A stretch of DNA of 64,000 bases from Stenotrophomonas sp. 169 (GTDB taxonomy: Bacteria; Pseudomonadota; Gammaproteobacteria; Xanthomonadales; Xanthomonadaceae). The stretch lies in NCBI RefSeq assembly GCF_014621775.1, contig NZ_CP061204.1, forward strand, positions 3,616,501 through 3,680,500. The letters are read 5' to 3'. The notes under the pieces are model-generated. The model did not search any database. It saw nothing but the letters and a program-made list of their open reading frames with translations, and had not been told where the DNA came from. Every line of letters starts with the position of its first letter. Position 1 is the first letter of the stretch. This document shows positions 1 to 8,595 of the stretch, piece by piece. The position numbers were made by a program, and so were the translations under genes.

Positions 1-1086
1 CAACGTCGACGCCAGCCCGGCGACGGCAAGGTCATTGGTGTACACACCGACGATGGCGTCATGGCCAAGCAACAGGGCCAACGCGGACACGGTCTGCGTG
101 CCCAGGATGATCGCGTAGCCCGCCCAGGCCGCGCGGCGCACGCCGTGGCCGTCACCGCGCCCGACCGAATGGCCGACACGTACGGTGGTGGCTTCGGCCA
201 CGCCCATCGGAATCATGAAGCACAGCTGGGCCACGTTGATGGCGATCTGGTGCGCTGCCGCTTCGTTGGCGCCGAGTCGTCCGATCAGCAGCGCGGTGAC
301 GATGAACAGTCCACCCTCCATCAGCACGGTGATACCGATCGGCAGGCCGGTACGCAGCAGCTCCCAGATGGCGCGCCAGCGTGGGCCCTCGAAATGGCTG
401 AAAAGCTGCAGGTGCTCGAAGCGCTTGGTCTTCCACAGGTAGGTGCCGAAGCAGAGCGCCTGCAGCCACATCATCACCGCCGAGGCGATGCCCAGCCCTT
501 CCGCGCCCAGCTCCGGGAAGCCCAGCTTGCCGTTGGCCAGCACATAGCCCATCGGGGCCAGCACCAGCAGCCCGCCGAAGCCGATCAGCATGGTCGGCAG
601 CGTCCAGTGCATGCCCTCGCTGAGATAGCGCATGCAGAAGTACAGCGTCAGGGCCGGGCCACCCCAGCGCACCGCGTGCAGGAACGCGGTGGCCCCTGGC
701 ACGATCTCCGGCGCGATGCCGAATGCCGGCAGCAGCGGCGGCACCACGCTGAGGAACGTGAACATGATCAGTCCCAGCCCGAGCGCCAGCCACAGGGCCT
801 GGCGGAACAGCGGGCCGATCTCACGCTCGCGGCCGGCCCCGTGCAGCTGGGAAACCGACGCGGTGAGCGAGATCAGGGTTCCGATCGGGATCAGCATCGG
901 CAGCCACAGCAGGGCCGTGCCGATGGTGACCGCAGCGAGCGTATGGGTGCCATGGTGGCCGGCGATCACGTTGTCGACGAACGAGATCAATCCGGTAGAC
1001 ACGTGGCCGAGGACAAGCGGCAGCGCGAGGATGCCGGTGGCGCGCACTTCCTGGCTGAAGCGCGGGGCGGGGGATGCGATGGACAT
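1..1086 (-). CDS. MATE family multidrug efflux transporter (partial, C-terminus beyond window)
   Basis: The minus-strand frame from the ATG at 1084-1086 reads without a stop to base 1, giving the first 362 residues of a multi-pass membrane protein. The N-terminus (MSIASPAPRFSQEVRATGIL) leads into helices carrying PLVLGHVSTGLISFVDNV, GTALLWLPMLIPIGTLISLT and ALGLGLIMFTFLSVV, typical of NorM-like MATE exporters, which expel cationic drugs in exchange for Na+ or H+. Family members are about 450-480 aa, so roughly 100 residues are missing beyond the edge. It lies 185 bp downstream of the DUF3106 gene on the same strand, with one REP stem in the gap, so co-transcription is possible but not shown. 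Family assignment is firm; substrates are unknown. Confidence 0.85.
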   Translation of the reverse strand, partial: MSIASPAPRFSQEVRATGILALPLVLGHVSTGLISFVDNVIAGHHGTHTLAAVTIGTALLWLPMLIPIGTLISLTASVSQLHGAGREREIGPLFRQALWLALGLGLIMFTFLSVVPPLLPAFGIAPEIVPGATAFLHAVRWGGPALTLYFCMRYLSEGMHWTLPTMLIGFGGLLVLAPMGYVLANGKLGFPELGAEGLGIASAVMMWLQALCFGTYLWKTKRFEHLQLFSHFEGPRWRAIWELLRTGLPIGITVLMEGGLFIVTALLIGRLGANEAAAHQIAINVAQLCFMIPMGVAEATTVRVGHSVGRGDGHGVRRAAWAGYAIILGTQTVSALALLLGHDAIVGVYTNDLAVAGLASTL

Positions 1087-1176
1087 GGATGCGGCGGAGG
1101 TCGCCAACTGCGGCTGCGCGCGAAGGGCACAGGCACCGGGTTGCGGGGCGCCATCTTACCTGTTCTTCAGCGAGCT

Positions 1177-1204
1177 GGAGCCAGCCGGCTGAAGCCGGCT
1201 CTAC
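1177..1204. repeat. Single SMAG/REP stem
   Basis: A short palindrome AGCCGGCTGAAGCCGGCTCTACC ends in CTACC, the complement of the GTAG signature. It is a divergent copy of the stem seen at 5501-5569 and lies between the MATE and DUF3106 genes. Confidence 0.6.
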
Positions 1205-1271
1205 CAGAAAACGGACAGACCGCTTACGCCGACCCACCGGTAGCGCAGCGGCCGCGCGATGAAGGCACTGC

Positions 1272-1850
1272 TTACCGGCCTACCTGGCGGGTCAGCCAGG
1301 CGTCGCGCTGTGCGGGTGCGACCGCCAGGAATTCGCTGCGCACGGCGTCGCGCTGTTGCGGCGGCGTGCGCTGTGCCACCAGCGTCAACTGCGACACCTG
1401 GGCAGGAGTCAGCTGCCGCAGCATGGCCAGCGTCGCGTCGCGCTGGTCTTCCGGCACATACCCGAACATGCCCTGCAGCCGACCGAAGTGCTCACCGAGC
1501 AAGGGGCCAAGCCGCCACCCATCGCGGAAGGCCTGGTCCTGTGCAGTGAAGCTGTCCCGCAGAGCCTGCTGGCGCGCCGGCGGCAACGCCGAGAACTGGC
1601 CGGCCGCCTGCCGTACGCGTTGCCGTTCCGATTCGCTCATTGATCGCCACGCGGCATAGTCGCTGCGACGCTGACGCTTCTGCTCGGGGCTGAGCTGATC
1701 CCAGGCCGGGAGCGCGGGCGCGGGCGTGACCGGGACGCCGGCGGGGCCACTCGATGACGAAAGCGGCAGCACATTGCGGTCCGGCGCGGCCTGCGCTGCG
1801 GTCGACATCATCATCCCAACCAGCAGCAGCCTCCCGACCGACTTATTCAT
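1272..1850 (-). CDS. DUF3106 domain secreted protein
   Basis: A 192-aa protein. The start at 1850 was chosen because it gives a clean signal peptide (MNKSVGRLLLVGMMMSTAAQA-AP); a longer reading exists only because the frame stays open inside the upstream gene. After a Pro/Ser-rich linker the mature part is helical and polar, with repeated W-x-x-L-S-P-E-Q and R-x-x-R-R-x-x-Y-x-x-W patterns (WDQLSPEQKRQRRSDYAAWR) characteristic of DUF3106, and a second helix-rich half (QRDATLAMLRQLTPAQ). Its function is unknown; the heptad-like charged helices resemble periplasmic metal- or stress-sensor proteins of the CpxP/ZraP type, which is only an analogy. Its start overlaps the end of the upstream membrane protein by 8 bp, implying translational coupling. 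Confidence 0.8.
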   Translation of the reverse strand: MNKSVGRLLLVGMMMSTAAQAAPDRNVLPLSSSSGPAGVPVTPAPALPAWDQLSPEQKRQRRSDYAAWRSMSESERQRVRQAAGQFSALPPARQQALRDSFTAQDQAFRDGWRLGPLLGEHFGRLQGMFGYVPEDQRDATLAMLRQLTPAQVSQLTLVAQRTPPQQRDAVRSEFLAVAPAQRDAWLTRQVGR

Positions 1851-2844
1851 CGGCCGCGGCCGTTTCAAGCCCAGCAGCCACCGGCTCCGGACGGGTCGGT
1901 TTTGCCTGCGACTCGTCCACCGGCAGCGGGCCACCCGCGGCTGACCAGGCATGCAGGTCCGCGTCGGCAAGCAGCGGGAAATCGGGGTCGGCCAGCATCG
2001 CGGCATCTTCGGTGGCCATCGGGTCGGTGCCGGCAGGAGCCACCTTGGGCGCATCCGTGTCCAGCGCCTCCACCTTCACCGGCCCGGCGTCGCCCACGGC
2101 ACCCTCCGGCACGATCGCGGGGGCGTCCGGGGTACGGCCCTGCCACGCGCGCCAGCCGAGTCCGGCCACCAGCAGCACCAGTACAGTGGCCAGCAGGATC
2201 GCCGGGCCACGCCAGCGGCGCTGCTGCGAGGGCCGACGACGCGGCGGCACCGGCGTGCTGCGCTGCTCGTTGGCCGGCGCGCGCCAGCTCTTCGACGATG
2301 CCTCCTTCTTGCCCGCCGCCACCGGTTGCTGCAGCTCTTTCAGGCGCTGCGCTGGCAACTCCCGGATAAGCTGCTGCACCTCTTCGGCCAGGACCCGCCA
2401 GCCGTGGGCGTCGGGCTGCCCACCCGCGTCGCGGGGACAGGCCGCGGCAAGCGCTTCCTGATAACCATCCACGTCGGTGTCCAACAGCCGTGCGGCGGTA
2501 TCTTCATCCAGGCCTGCGCCGATGCGCAGCAGGAGTGCCAAGCGGACCAGCGGGTCGAGTTCACCCAGATGTGCCACCCCGCCGTCCCAGCGGCCGGTGG
2601 GCGTGTCACGCAGGGCCTGGCGGGCCGCCAGCAGCGCCCAGAAGCGCGGCGGCCACTGTGCCATGGGCAGGTCGCTGGCCACGGCGGCGAAGGCCCGCAT
2701 GACCGCCACGAGGGCTTGCTCAGCCCGCGCGGGGTCGCCGGTCTGCAGCTCAGCGACGACCAGCGCCCGGCGCTCGACGCCTCGAAGGAATGCCGACAGT
2801 GCACCGGCCGCAGTGGGGGAAACAGGGGCGGACGCAGCCGTCAT
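1843..2844 (-). CDS. Membrane protein with sigma-factor-like N-terminal half
   Basis: A 333-aa protein with an unusual plan. Residues about 40-135 resemble a degenerate ECF sigma factor: ARAEQALVAVMRAFAAV, then LDPLVRLALLLRIGAGLDEDTAARLLDTDVDGYQEALAAA, which has the leucine spacing of region 4 (alternative helix, turn, recognition helix) without clear DNA-contact residues. A basic linker (PRRRPSQQRRWR) precedes one transmembrane helix at about 212-234, and the last 100 residues are acidic and probably periplasmic. In other proteobacteria DUF3106 genes sit beside a sigma factor and its membrane anti-sigma; here one polypeptide may combine both. It overlaps the DUF3106 gene by 8 bp. The sigma resemblance is my reading and needs profile searching. 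A function is not assigned. Confidence 0.6.
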   Translation of the reverse strand: MTAASAPVSPTAAGALSAFLRGVERRALVVAELQTGDPARAEQALVAVMRAFAAVASDLPMAQWPPRFWALLAARQALRDTPTGRWDGGVAHLGELDPLVRLALLLRIGAGLDEDTAARLLDTDVDGYQEALAAACPRDAGGQPDAHGWRVLAEEVQQLIRELPAQRLKELQQPVAAGKKEASSKSWRAPANEQRSTPVPPRRRPSQQRRWRGPAILLATVLVLLVAGLGWRAWQGRTPDAPAIVPEGAVGDAGPVKVEALDTDAPKVAPAGTDPMATEDAAMLADPDFPLLADADLHAWSAAGGPLPVDESQAKPTRPEPVAAGLETAAADE

Positions 2845-3259
2845 CGGGTACTCCAGGAATTCACGCGGAATGATAACGGGTCGTCACTGGTGCCGCCGAG
2901 GGCTTGCGCGTTTGCGGGGATCGTGCTGCAGGTTGTGCACAGCGTCATGGACCGTCATGTTCGCTGATGCCCAAACGCAGCCCGGCTCATGTTTCCACGG
3001 CATTTCACATTCATCACGTTGATTTTAAAGACAAATATTGTGTGGCTATTTTTTGACCAAGAGAACAATGCGGCTGTCGGCATCGGGACTTGGCGCGTTA
3101 CACCGCCGCTAACACACAGACTTATCCACAGAAGATGTGGATAACCCTGAATATCCAATGGAGTCTTATATTTAGCTCGTGTTTAGGCTGTCTTCACTGA
3201 AGTGTGAGATCGCTGAACCCGGGTCGCGAGTCGGCTGAACGGGCCGCTACACTGAGTGC
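2845..3259. other. Intergenic region upstream of priA, AT-rich
   Basis: A 415-bp gap without a credible gene, between the divergent sigma-like gene and priA. It is noticeably richer in A and T than its surroundings, especially at 3000-3060 and 3145-3200, and contains the DnaA-box pair listed separately. No clear sigma-70 promoter could be fixed, although TCTTATATTT near 3164 could be a -10 region for priA. Confidence 0.5.
3122..3144. promoter_or_regulatory. Pair of inverted consensus DnaA boxes
   Basis: TTATCCACA at 3122-3130 and its exact reverse complement TGTGGATAA at 3136-3144 face each other across 5 bp. Both match the strict DnaA-box consensus. They lie about 115 bp upstream of priA in AT-rich DNA. 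The dnaA and dnaN genes are not present, so this is not evidence for oriC; DnaA control of priA or a DnaA-titrating site are possible roles. Confidence 0.7.
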
Positions 3260-5437
3260 ATGGTCGCTCTGTCACCCACCCTGCGCGTTGCCCTCCCCGT
3301 CCCGCTGCCGCAGTTGTTCGACTATCTGCCGCCCGATGGCGCGGCCGCGGGCGACGTCGTGGGTTGCCGCATCAAGGTGCCGTTCGGACCCCGCGAACTG
3401 GTGGGGGTCGTGGCCGGACACGGTACGGCCGAGGAAGGCGCCTCCCTGCGTCAGGCCATCGCATGGCTGGACCCGCAGCCGGTGCTGCAGGGCGAGCTGT
3501 GGCAGAGCCTGCAATGGCTTGCCCGATACACCCATGCCCCGTTGGGCGAGGTGCTGTCGATGGCCCTGCCCGGGCCGCTGCGCCACGGCGAACCGATGCC
3601 GGACACCCATCACTGGGGCTGGCAGCTCACGCAGGCCGGGCGCGATCAGCGTGATGGTCTGCGCGCAGGCAGCCGGCCGCGGCAGCTGGCCGAACTGCTG
3701 GCCGACGCGGTCGTTGACGAGGACGTGATCGCTGCGCGGATGGAGGACTGGCGCCCCGCCGCACGCAGTCTGGGCAAGCGCGGCCTGGCCGAACGTGTCG
3801 CGCTGAGCGTGGCGCCGATGCAGGCCAGCCCGCTGGGCGGCCCGACGCTGAATCCGGATCAAGCGGCGGCCGTTGAGGCCATCACCACCTCAACGGGATT
3901 CGTGCCTTTCCTGTTGGACGGGGTGACCGGCAGCGGCAAGACCGAGGTCTACCTGCAGGCCATCATCCAGTGTCTGGCACAGGGTCGGCAGGCGCTGGTG
4001 CTGGTGCCGGAGATCGGCCTCACCCCACAGACCCTCGCGCGCTTCCGCGGTCGCCTCGGCATCGCGGTGCACGCATATCACTCGGGGTTGAACGACAACG
4101 AGCGCGCGCGCGTCTGGGCGGCCGCAGCGCGCGGCGAAGCACGGGTGATCGTCGGCACGCGCTCGGCGATCTTCATGCCGTTGCCCGAGGCGGGGTTGCT
4201 GATCGTCGACGAAGAACATGACAACAGCTACAAGCAGCAGGACGGCATCCGTTACCACGCGCGTGATTTCGCCCTGGTCCGCGGCAAGGCGCTGGCCGTA
4301 CCGGTCGTGCTGGGCAGCGCGACCCCGGCTCTGGAATCCCTGCACAATGCACACGCCGGCCGCTTCACGCATCTTCGGCTGAAGCAGCGCGCCGGCGAGG
4401 CGCGGCCGCCGCGCGTGCGCATCCTGGATGTGCGCAAGCGCCCGCTGCGCGATGGCCTGTCGCCGCAGGTGCTGGAGGGCATCGCCGAACACCTGCGCAA
4501 CGGCCAGCAGGTGCTGGTGTTCAAGAACCGCCGTGGCTACGCGCCGGTGCTGCTGTGCCACGACTGCGGGTGGACCGCACCCTGCCAGCGCTGCGATGCG
4601 CCCATGACCGTGCACGGTGCCGGCCGCCGCCTGCAATGCCATCACTGCGGTGCCCGCCAAGCGGCGCCGCTGGCCTGCCCCGCCTGCGCCAGCCTGGCCC
4701 TCCAGCCACAGGGCATCGGTACCGAACGACTGGAAGAGCATTTGCTGCAGGCGTTCCCGGACGTGCCGGTGCTGCGAATTGATCGCAGCACCACCTCGCG
4801 CCGCGACGCGCTGGAGCAGCAACTGGCCACGCTGGGCGACCAGCCCGGCATCCTGGTCGGCACGCAGATCCTGGCCAAGGGCCACGACCTGCCCAAGCTG
4901 ACCCTGGTGGTGGTGGTCGGCATCGATGAAGGCCTGTTTTCGTCGGACTTCCGCGCCACCGAGAAGCTCGCCCAGCAGTTGATCCAGGTAGCAGGTCGCG
5001 CCGGCCGCGCGCGCGATCCCGGTGAAGTCTGGCTGCAGACCCACCATCCGGGCCATCCGCTGCTGGAAACCCTGGTGAACGGCGGCTACCACCCGTTCGC
5101 GGCGGCCGAACTGACCCAGCGCCACGCGGCGGGCTTTCCCCCGTTTGCCCATCTCGCCCTGCTACGGGCCGAAGCCCAGCAGGTCGAGCAGGCCAACGCG
5201 TTCCTGCTGGCTGCACGCGGCCTGCTGGGCGAGCAACCGCACCTGGAAGCATTCGGCCCGATGCCCGCGCCCATGCCCCGGCGTGCGGGATACCAACGCA
5301 CGCAATTGCTGCTGTCCAGCGCGCAGCGGCCACTGCTGCACGCCGTACTGGACCACGTCGCCCCGTTGCTGCACGGCCTGCCGGAAGCACGCAAAGTGCG
5401 CTGGTCGCTGGATGTGGATCCGATGGACCTGTACTGA
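3260..5437 (+). CDS. priA: Primosomal protein N', replication restart helicase PriA
   Basis: A 725-aa superfamily 2 DNA helicase that recognises stalled forks and reloads DnaB through PriB/DnaT. The N-terminal 3'-end-binding region (residues 1-110) opens with LRVALPVPLPQLFDYLPP. The helicase core follows with Walker A GVTGSGKT at 221-228 and DEEH box at 317-320, then PriA-specific KQQDGIRYHARD. Eight cysteines (433, 436, 442, 445, 460, 463, 473, 476) form the two zinc-binding clusters inserted in the second helicase lobe. Motif VI is QVAGRAGRARDPG. Length fits the family (about 730 aa). The gene stands alone, preceded by DnaA boxes and followed by a REP dimer. Confidence 0.97.
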   Translation: MVALSPTLRVALPVPLPQLFDYLPPDGAAAGDVVGCRIKVPFGPRELVGVVAGHGTAEEGASLRQAIAWLDPQPVLQGELWQSLQWLARYTHAPLGEVLSMALPGPLRHGEPMPDTHHWGWQLTQAGRDQRDGLRAGSRPRQLAELLADAVVDEDVIAARMEDWRPAARSLGKRGLAERVALSVAPMQASPLGGPTLNPDQAAAVEAITTSTGFVPFLLDGVTGSGKTEVYLQAIIQCLAQGRQALVLVPEIGLTPQTLARFRGRLGIAVHAYHSGLNDNERARVWAAAARGEARVIVGTRSAIFMPLPEAGLLIVDEEHDNSYKQQDGIRYHARDFALVRGKALAVPVVLGSATPALESLHNAHAGRFTHLRLKQRAGEARPPRVRILDVRKRPLRDGLSPQVLEGIAEHLRNGQQVLVFKNRRGYAPVLLCHDCGWTAPCQRCDAPMTVHGAGRRLQCHHCGARQAAPLACPACASLALQPQGIGTERLEEHLLQAFPDVPVLRIDRSTTSRRDALEQQLATLGDQPGILVGTQILAKGHDLPKLTLVVVVGIDEGLFSSDFRATEKLAQQLIQVAGRAGRARDPGEVWLQTHHPGHPLLETLVNGGYHPFAAAELTQRHAAGFPPFAHLALLRAEAQQVEQANAFLLAARGLLGEQPHLEAFGPMPAPMPRRAGYQRTQLLLSSAQRPLLHAVLDHVAPLLHGLPEARKVRWSLDVDPMDLY

Positions 5438-5500
5438 GCGCGTCAGGGAACGGGGCGGACGGGTATCGCCCGCAGGTATCGCCGATTGGTAGAGCGGACC

Positions 5501-5569
5501 GGTAGAGCCGACTTCAGTCGGCTGCATTCCGCGAGATCCCACCGCAGCCGACTGAAGTCGGCTCTACCG
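5501..5569. repeat. SMAG/REP inverted dimer
   Basis: GGTAGAGCCGACTTCAGTCGG at the left is matched by its complement ending CTACC at the right, with about 25 bp between. Each arm is itself a stem (GCCGACTTCAGTCGGC). This GTAGAGCC-type dimer sits in the convergent gap between priA and the GST gene, where the paired transcripts could form long hairpins. Confidence 0.85.
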
Positions 5570-5646
5570 GGACCGCCCCCCGGCGCAGCCTCCCCCCCGG
5601 CGCAGCCTCCCCCCGACGCACCGAGGCGCACGAGCGCGCGGCCGTC

Positions 5647-6267
5647 TCAGCTCATGCCAGTCATCACACCGCGCTGGTAGGCAGGGCGCTCGCGCAACCG
5701 CGCGTACCACTCCGCAAGGTGCGGCAGGTCGGGGCGCTGGATCGGCATCTCAAACCACGCATACACCAGCGACCCGAGCGGAATGTCACCCATCGCGAAG
5801 TGGTCGCCGGACAGCCAGGGCTGCTTGGCAAGCTCCGCATCGGCCATCGCCAGCAGATCGCCCGCCTTCACCAGTGCCGCGTTGATGCGCGCTTCGTCGC
5901 GGTCTGCCGGCGCGGTGCGCATCACCCCCCAGATCAGCTCGCTGTACAGCGGCGCCATGCGGGAAGTGCTCCAGTCCATCCATTTCTCGCTCTGCGCCCG
6001 CACGATCGGCGATTCGTCGTACAAGCTGCCCAACGCATAACGCGCCGACAGATAGCGCACGATCGCATTGGATTCCCATAGCGGCAGGCCGTGGTCTTCA
6101 ATGACCGGCACCAGTCCGTTGGGATTCATCGCCTGATACTCCGCTGCCTGCGTACCGCCGAAACTGCCGCCCACTTCGATGGACTCGTAGGTCAGGCCGA
6201 TCTCTTCGGCACACCACAGCACCTTGCGCACATTGCTCGAATTGCGACGGCCCCAGATCTTCAGCAT
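5647..6267 (-). CDS. Glutathione S-transferase family protein
   Basis: A 206-aa soluble protein with the two-domain GST plan. The thioredoxin-like N-terminal domain (about 1-80) has the G-site region RRNSSNVRKVLWCAEE, the cis-proline motif NGLVPVIED, and ESNAIVRYLSARY. The helical C-terminal domain contains WLSGDHFAMGDIPLG, the usual N-capping box. The active-site position near the first helix is Ser/Asn (NSSNV) as in bacterial beta/theta-like GSTs. It would conjugate or reduce small electrophiles with glutathione in the cytoplasm; the substrate cannot be inferred. Monocistronic by context. Confidence 0.9.
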   Translation of the reverse strand: MLKIWGRRNSSNVRKVLWCAEEIGLTYESIEVGGSFGGTQAAEYQAMNPNGLVPVIEDHGLPLWESNAIVRYLSARYALGSLYDESPIVRAQSEKWMDWSTSRMAPLYSELIWGVMRTAPADRDEARINAALVKAGDLLAMADAELAKQPWLSGDHFAMGDIPLGSLVYAWFEMPIQRPDLPHLAEWYARLRERPAYQRGVMTGMS

Positions 6268-6327
6268 GTTGGTTCTCTTGCGGGCAAACGGGCGCCCGGC
6301 AGGCGCGGGACCGCTACGATACGCCGA

Positions 6328-7182
6328 TCACGCGACATCTGGCTTGCCGCTTTTTGCTGCCTGCTTCCTCGCCTGTTTGGCGACGGGTTTCGGCGCTTGT
6401 CCTGCGGCAGGTTTTGCAGCCGGCTTTTTCGCCAGCGCGCGTACGAAGGACGATTTGCCTTCCTTCTTCATGTCGAACAGGCCGATCGCCGCCAGCAGGT
6501 CACTGAGCTTGCCGTAGCCATAATTCCGTGGATCGAACGACGCTTGGTTGCCGATCTGGCTACCGACCGGCCCCAGGTGCGACCAGCCGTCCTCACCCTC
6601 CGCCGACGCCACCGCACGGCGCAGCAGGTTCACCAGTTTGGTATCGCTGCGCATCTCCGCGCCGGTCTTGCGCGGGCGCGCCTCGCTGCTCGTTTCACCT
6701 GCGGACACTGCACCCGTTTCGATCTCCGGCGCGCTGACATGCGCCTGGCCCAGCGCTTCGACATAGGTGAACTTGGAACACGCGTTGACGAAGGGCTCCG
6801 GCGTCTTCTTTTCACCGAAGCCGTACACCTTCACCCCATCGGTCAGCAGGCGCATCACCAGCGGGGTGAAGTCGGCATCGCTGGAGACGATCGCGAAGCC
6901 ATCCAGGTTGCCGGCGTACAGCAGGTCCATCGCATCGATCACCATCGCCATGTCGGACGCGTTCTTGCCGCGGCTGTAGGCGAACTGCTGGATGGGGCGG
7001 ATCGCGTACTCGTGCAGCACCGCTTCCCAGCTTTTCAGGTTCGGGCTCTTCCAGTTGCCGTAGGCACGGCGCACGTTCGCCACGCCGTGGCGGGCGACCT
7101 CGGCCAGGACTTCCTCGATCTTCGCGGCAGGCGCGTTGTCGGCGTCGATCAACAGGGCAATGCGCTTTTCAGACTCGGACAT
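6328..7182 (-). CDS. NYN (PIN-like) RNase domain protein with OST-HTH/LOTUS domain
   Basis: A 284-aa protein. The start at 7182 has a GGAG motif seven bases upstream; the frame remains open far upstream but that stretch is antisense to NDH-2. Residues 1-150 form a NYN domain of the LabA/MARF1 type with the acidic residues expected for metal-dependent RNA cleavage: ALLIDADNAPAAKI, SDMAMVIDAMDLLY and AIVSSDADFTPLVMRL. Residues about 180-250 (LVNLLRRAVASAEGEDGWSHLG through YGKLSDLLAAIGLFD) form an OST-HTH/LOTUS fold, an RNA- or G-quadruplex-binding module. The C-terminus is a Lys/Ala/Pro-rich basic tail (AKKPAAKPAAGQ). Divergent from NDH-2. The RNA target is unknown. Confidence 0.85.
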   Translation of the reverse strand: MSESEKRIALLIDADNAPAAKIEEVLAEVARHGVANVRRAYGNWKSPNLKSWEAVLHEYAIRPIQQFAYSRGKNASDMAMVIDAMDLLYAGNLDGFAIVSSDADFTPLVMRLLTDGVKVYGFGEKKTPEPFVNACSKFTYVEALGQAHVSAPEIETGAVSAGETSSEARPRKTGAEMRSDTKLVNLLRRAVASAEGEDGWSHLGPVGSQIGNQASFDPRNYGYGKLSDLLAAIGLFDMKKEGKSSFVRALAKKPAAKPAAGQAPKPVAKQARKQAAKSGKPDVA

Positions 7183-7284
7183 ACCGACTCCAGGCTGACG
7201 ATGGGCAGAGGACAGTATGTTCCAGCGCGGCGTACCCCGCCGTGACATGCGATCATCCCCACGCCCCCCTACTGGAGCCACGCG

Positions 7285-8571
7285 ATGTCCCGCGAGCGCA
7301 CCCCCCACCTGGTCATCGTCGGCGGCGGTTTCGCCGGCCTCTGGGCGACCCGCGCCTTGGCCAGCGAGCGCATCCGCATCACCCTGATCGACCGCCGCAA
7401 CCATCATCTGTTCCAGCCCTTGCTGTACCAGGTCGCGACGGCAGGTCTTTCCGCACCGGATATCGCCGCACCGCTGCGGCATATCCTCGGCCAACAGCGC
7501 AACGTGGAAGTCCGCCTGGGCGAAGTCAGCCGCATCGACAAGGTGACGCGCAGCGTGCATCTGGCCGATGGCACCTCGATGACGTACGACTCCCTGCTGC
7601 TGGCCAGCGGCGCCACCCATGCCTATTTCGGCCATGACGAATGGGCCAAGGATGCGCCCGGCCTGAAGACGCTGGATGACGCGATTGCCTTGCGACGCAA
7701 GCTGCTGTTGGCCTTCGAGCGTGCCGAGGCCGAGCCGGATCCGGAAAAGAAGGCGGCGTGGCTCAGCTTCGCCGTAGTCGGCGGTGGCCCGACCGGCGTG
7801 GAACTGGCCGGCACGCTGGCCGAAATTGCCCGGCATACCCTGCGCAACGAGTTCCGCCACATCGACCCGGCGTCGGCCAAGGTGCGCCTGGTGGAAGCCG
7901 GACCGCGCGTGCTGTCCACGTTCCCGGACGTGCTCTCGCTGAAGGCACGTCGGCAGCTGGAAAAACTGGGCGTGGAAGTACTGACCGGCACCCCGGTGAC
8001 GTCGATCGACAGCCTCGGCTTCCAGCTGGGCGATCAGTTCGTTCCTGCACGCACGGTGGTGTGGGCGGCAGGCGTCGCCGCATCGCCGTTGGGCGCCACG
8101 CTGGACGTGCCGCTCGACCGCGCTGGCCGCGTGCAGGTGCAGCCTGACCTGACCCTGCCCGGCCACCCGGAAGTGTTCGTGGCCGGCGACCTGGCCGCGC
8201 TGACCCAGGCCGATGGTCGACCGGTGCCAGGCGTCGCACCGGCGGCAAAGCAGATGGGCAAACACGTAGCGGACACCGTTCGTGCGCGCCTGCACGGCAA
8301 GCCGGGGCCGGGCGCGTTCACGTACGCCGACTACGGCAACCTGGCCACCATCGGCCGCATGGCCGCGATCGTGCACCTGGGCAAGCTGCAGCTGTCCGGC
8401 GTGCTGGCGTGGTGGTTCTGGCTGGCCGCCCACGTGTTCTTCCTGATCGGCTTCCGCAACCGCATGGTGGTGTTGTTGAACTGGGCCGTGGCGTACTGGA
8501 GCTACCAGCGCAGCGCACGGATCATCTTCGGTGACGTGAAGCCGCCGAAGGATCCGCCACCTTCGGTGTAG
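7285..8571 (+). CDS. Type II NADH:quinone oxidoreductase-like FAD protein
   Basis: A 428-aa flavoprotein. A FAD-binding Rossmann motif is at residues 11-18 (IVGGGFAG) and a second NADH-binding motif at 164-171 (AVVGGGPTG), followed by the conserved ELAGTLAE. VFVAGDLAAL near residue 295 is the C-terminal FAD contact. The last 60 residues (VLAWWFWLAAHVFFLIGF and VVLLNWAVAYWSY) are hydrophobic and amphipathic, as expected for the membrane anchor of NDH-2 enzymes that pass electrons from NADH to quinone without pumping protons. Length matches the NDH-2 family. Stands alone and divergent from the NYN protein. Confidence 0.9.
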   Translation: MSRERTPHLVIVGGGFAGLWATRALASERIRITLIDRRNHHLFQPLLYQVATAGLSAPDIAAPLRHILGQQRNVEVRLGEVSRIDKVTRSVHLADGTSMTYDSLLLASGATHAYFGHDEWAKDAPGLKTLDDAIALRRKLLLAFERAEAEPDPEKKAAWLSFAVVGGGPTGVELAGTLAEIARHTLRNEFRHIDPASAKVRLVEAGPRVLSTFPDVLSLKARRQLEKLGVEVLTGTPVTSIDSLGFQLGDQFVPARTVVWAAGVAASPLGATLDVPLDRAGRVQVQPDLTLPGHPEVFVAGDLAALTQADGRPVPGVAPAAKQMGKHVADTVRARLHGKPGPGAFTYADYGNLATIGRMAAIVHLGKLQLSGVLAWWFWLAAHVFFLIGFRNRMVVLLNWAVAYWSYQRSARIIFGDVKPPKDPPPSV

Positions 8572-8595
8572 CGGCGCGACCGCTGCGCTGACGCG

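Noticed and set aside
61..1659. 532-codon plus-strand open frame over the MATE and DUF3106 region
   Set aside because: Low-complexity Arg/Gln/His-rich translation that is antisense to two well-supported minus-strand genes; typical shadow in high-GC DNA.
3000..3260. Chromosomal replication origin
   Set aside because: DnaA boxes and AT-rich DNA are present, but only two boxes were seen and no dnaA, dnaN, rpmH or parAB genes are nearby.
6328..8433. Long (701-codon) version of the NYN protein
   Set aside because: The first 417 codons are antisense to NDH-2; the real start at 7182 has a Shine-Dalgarno sequence.
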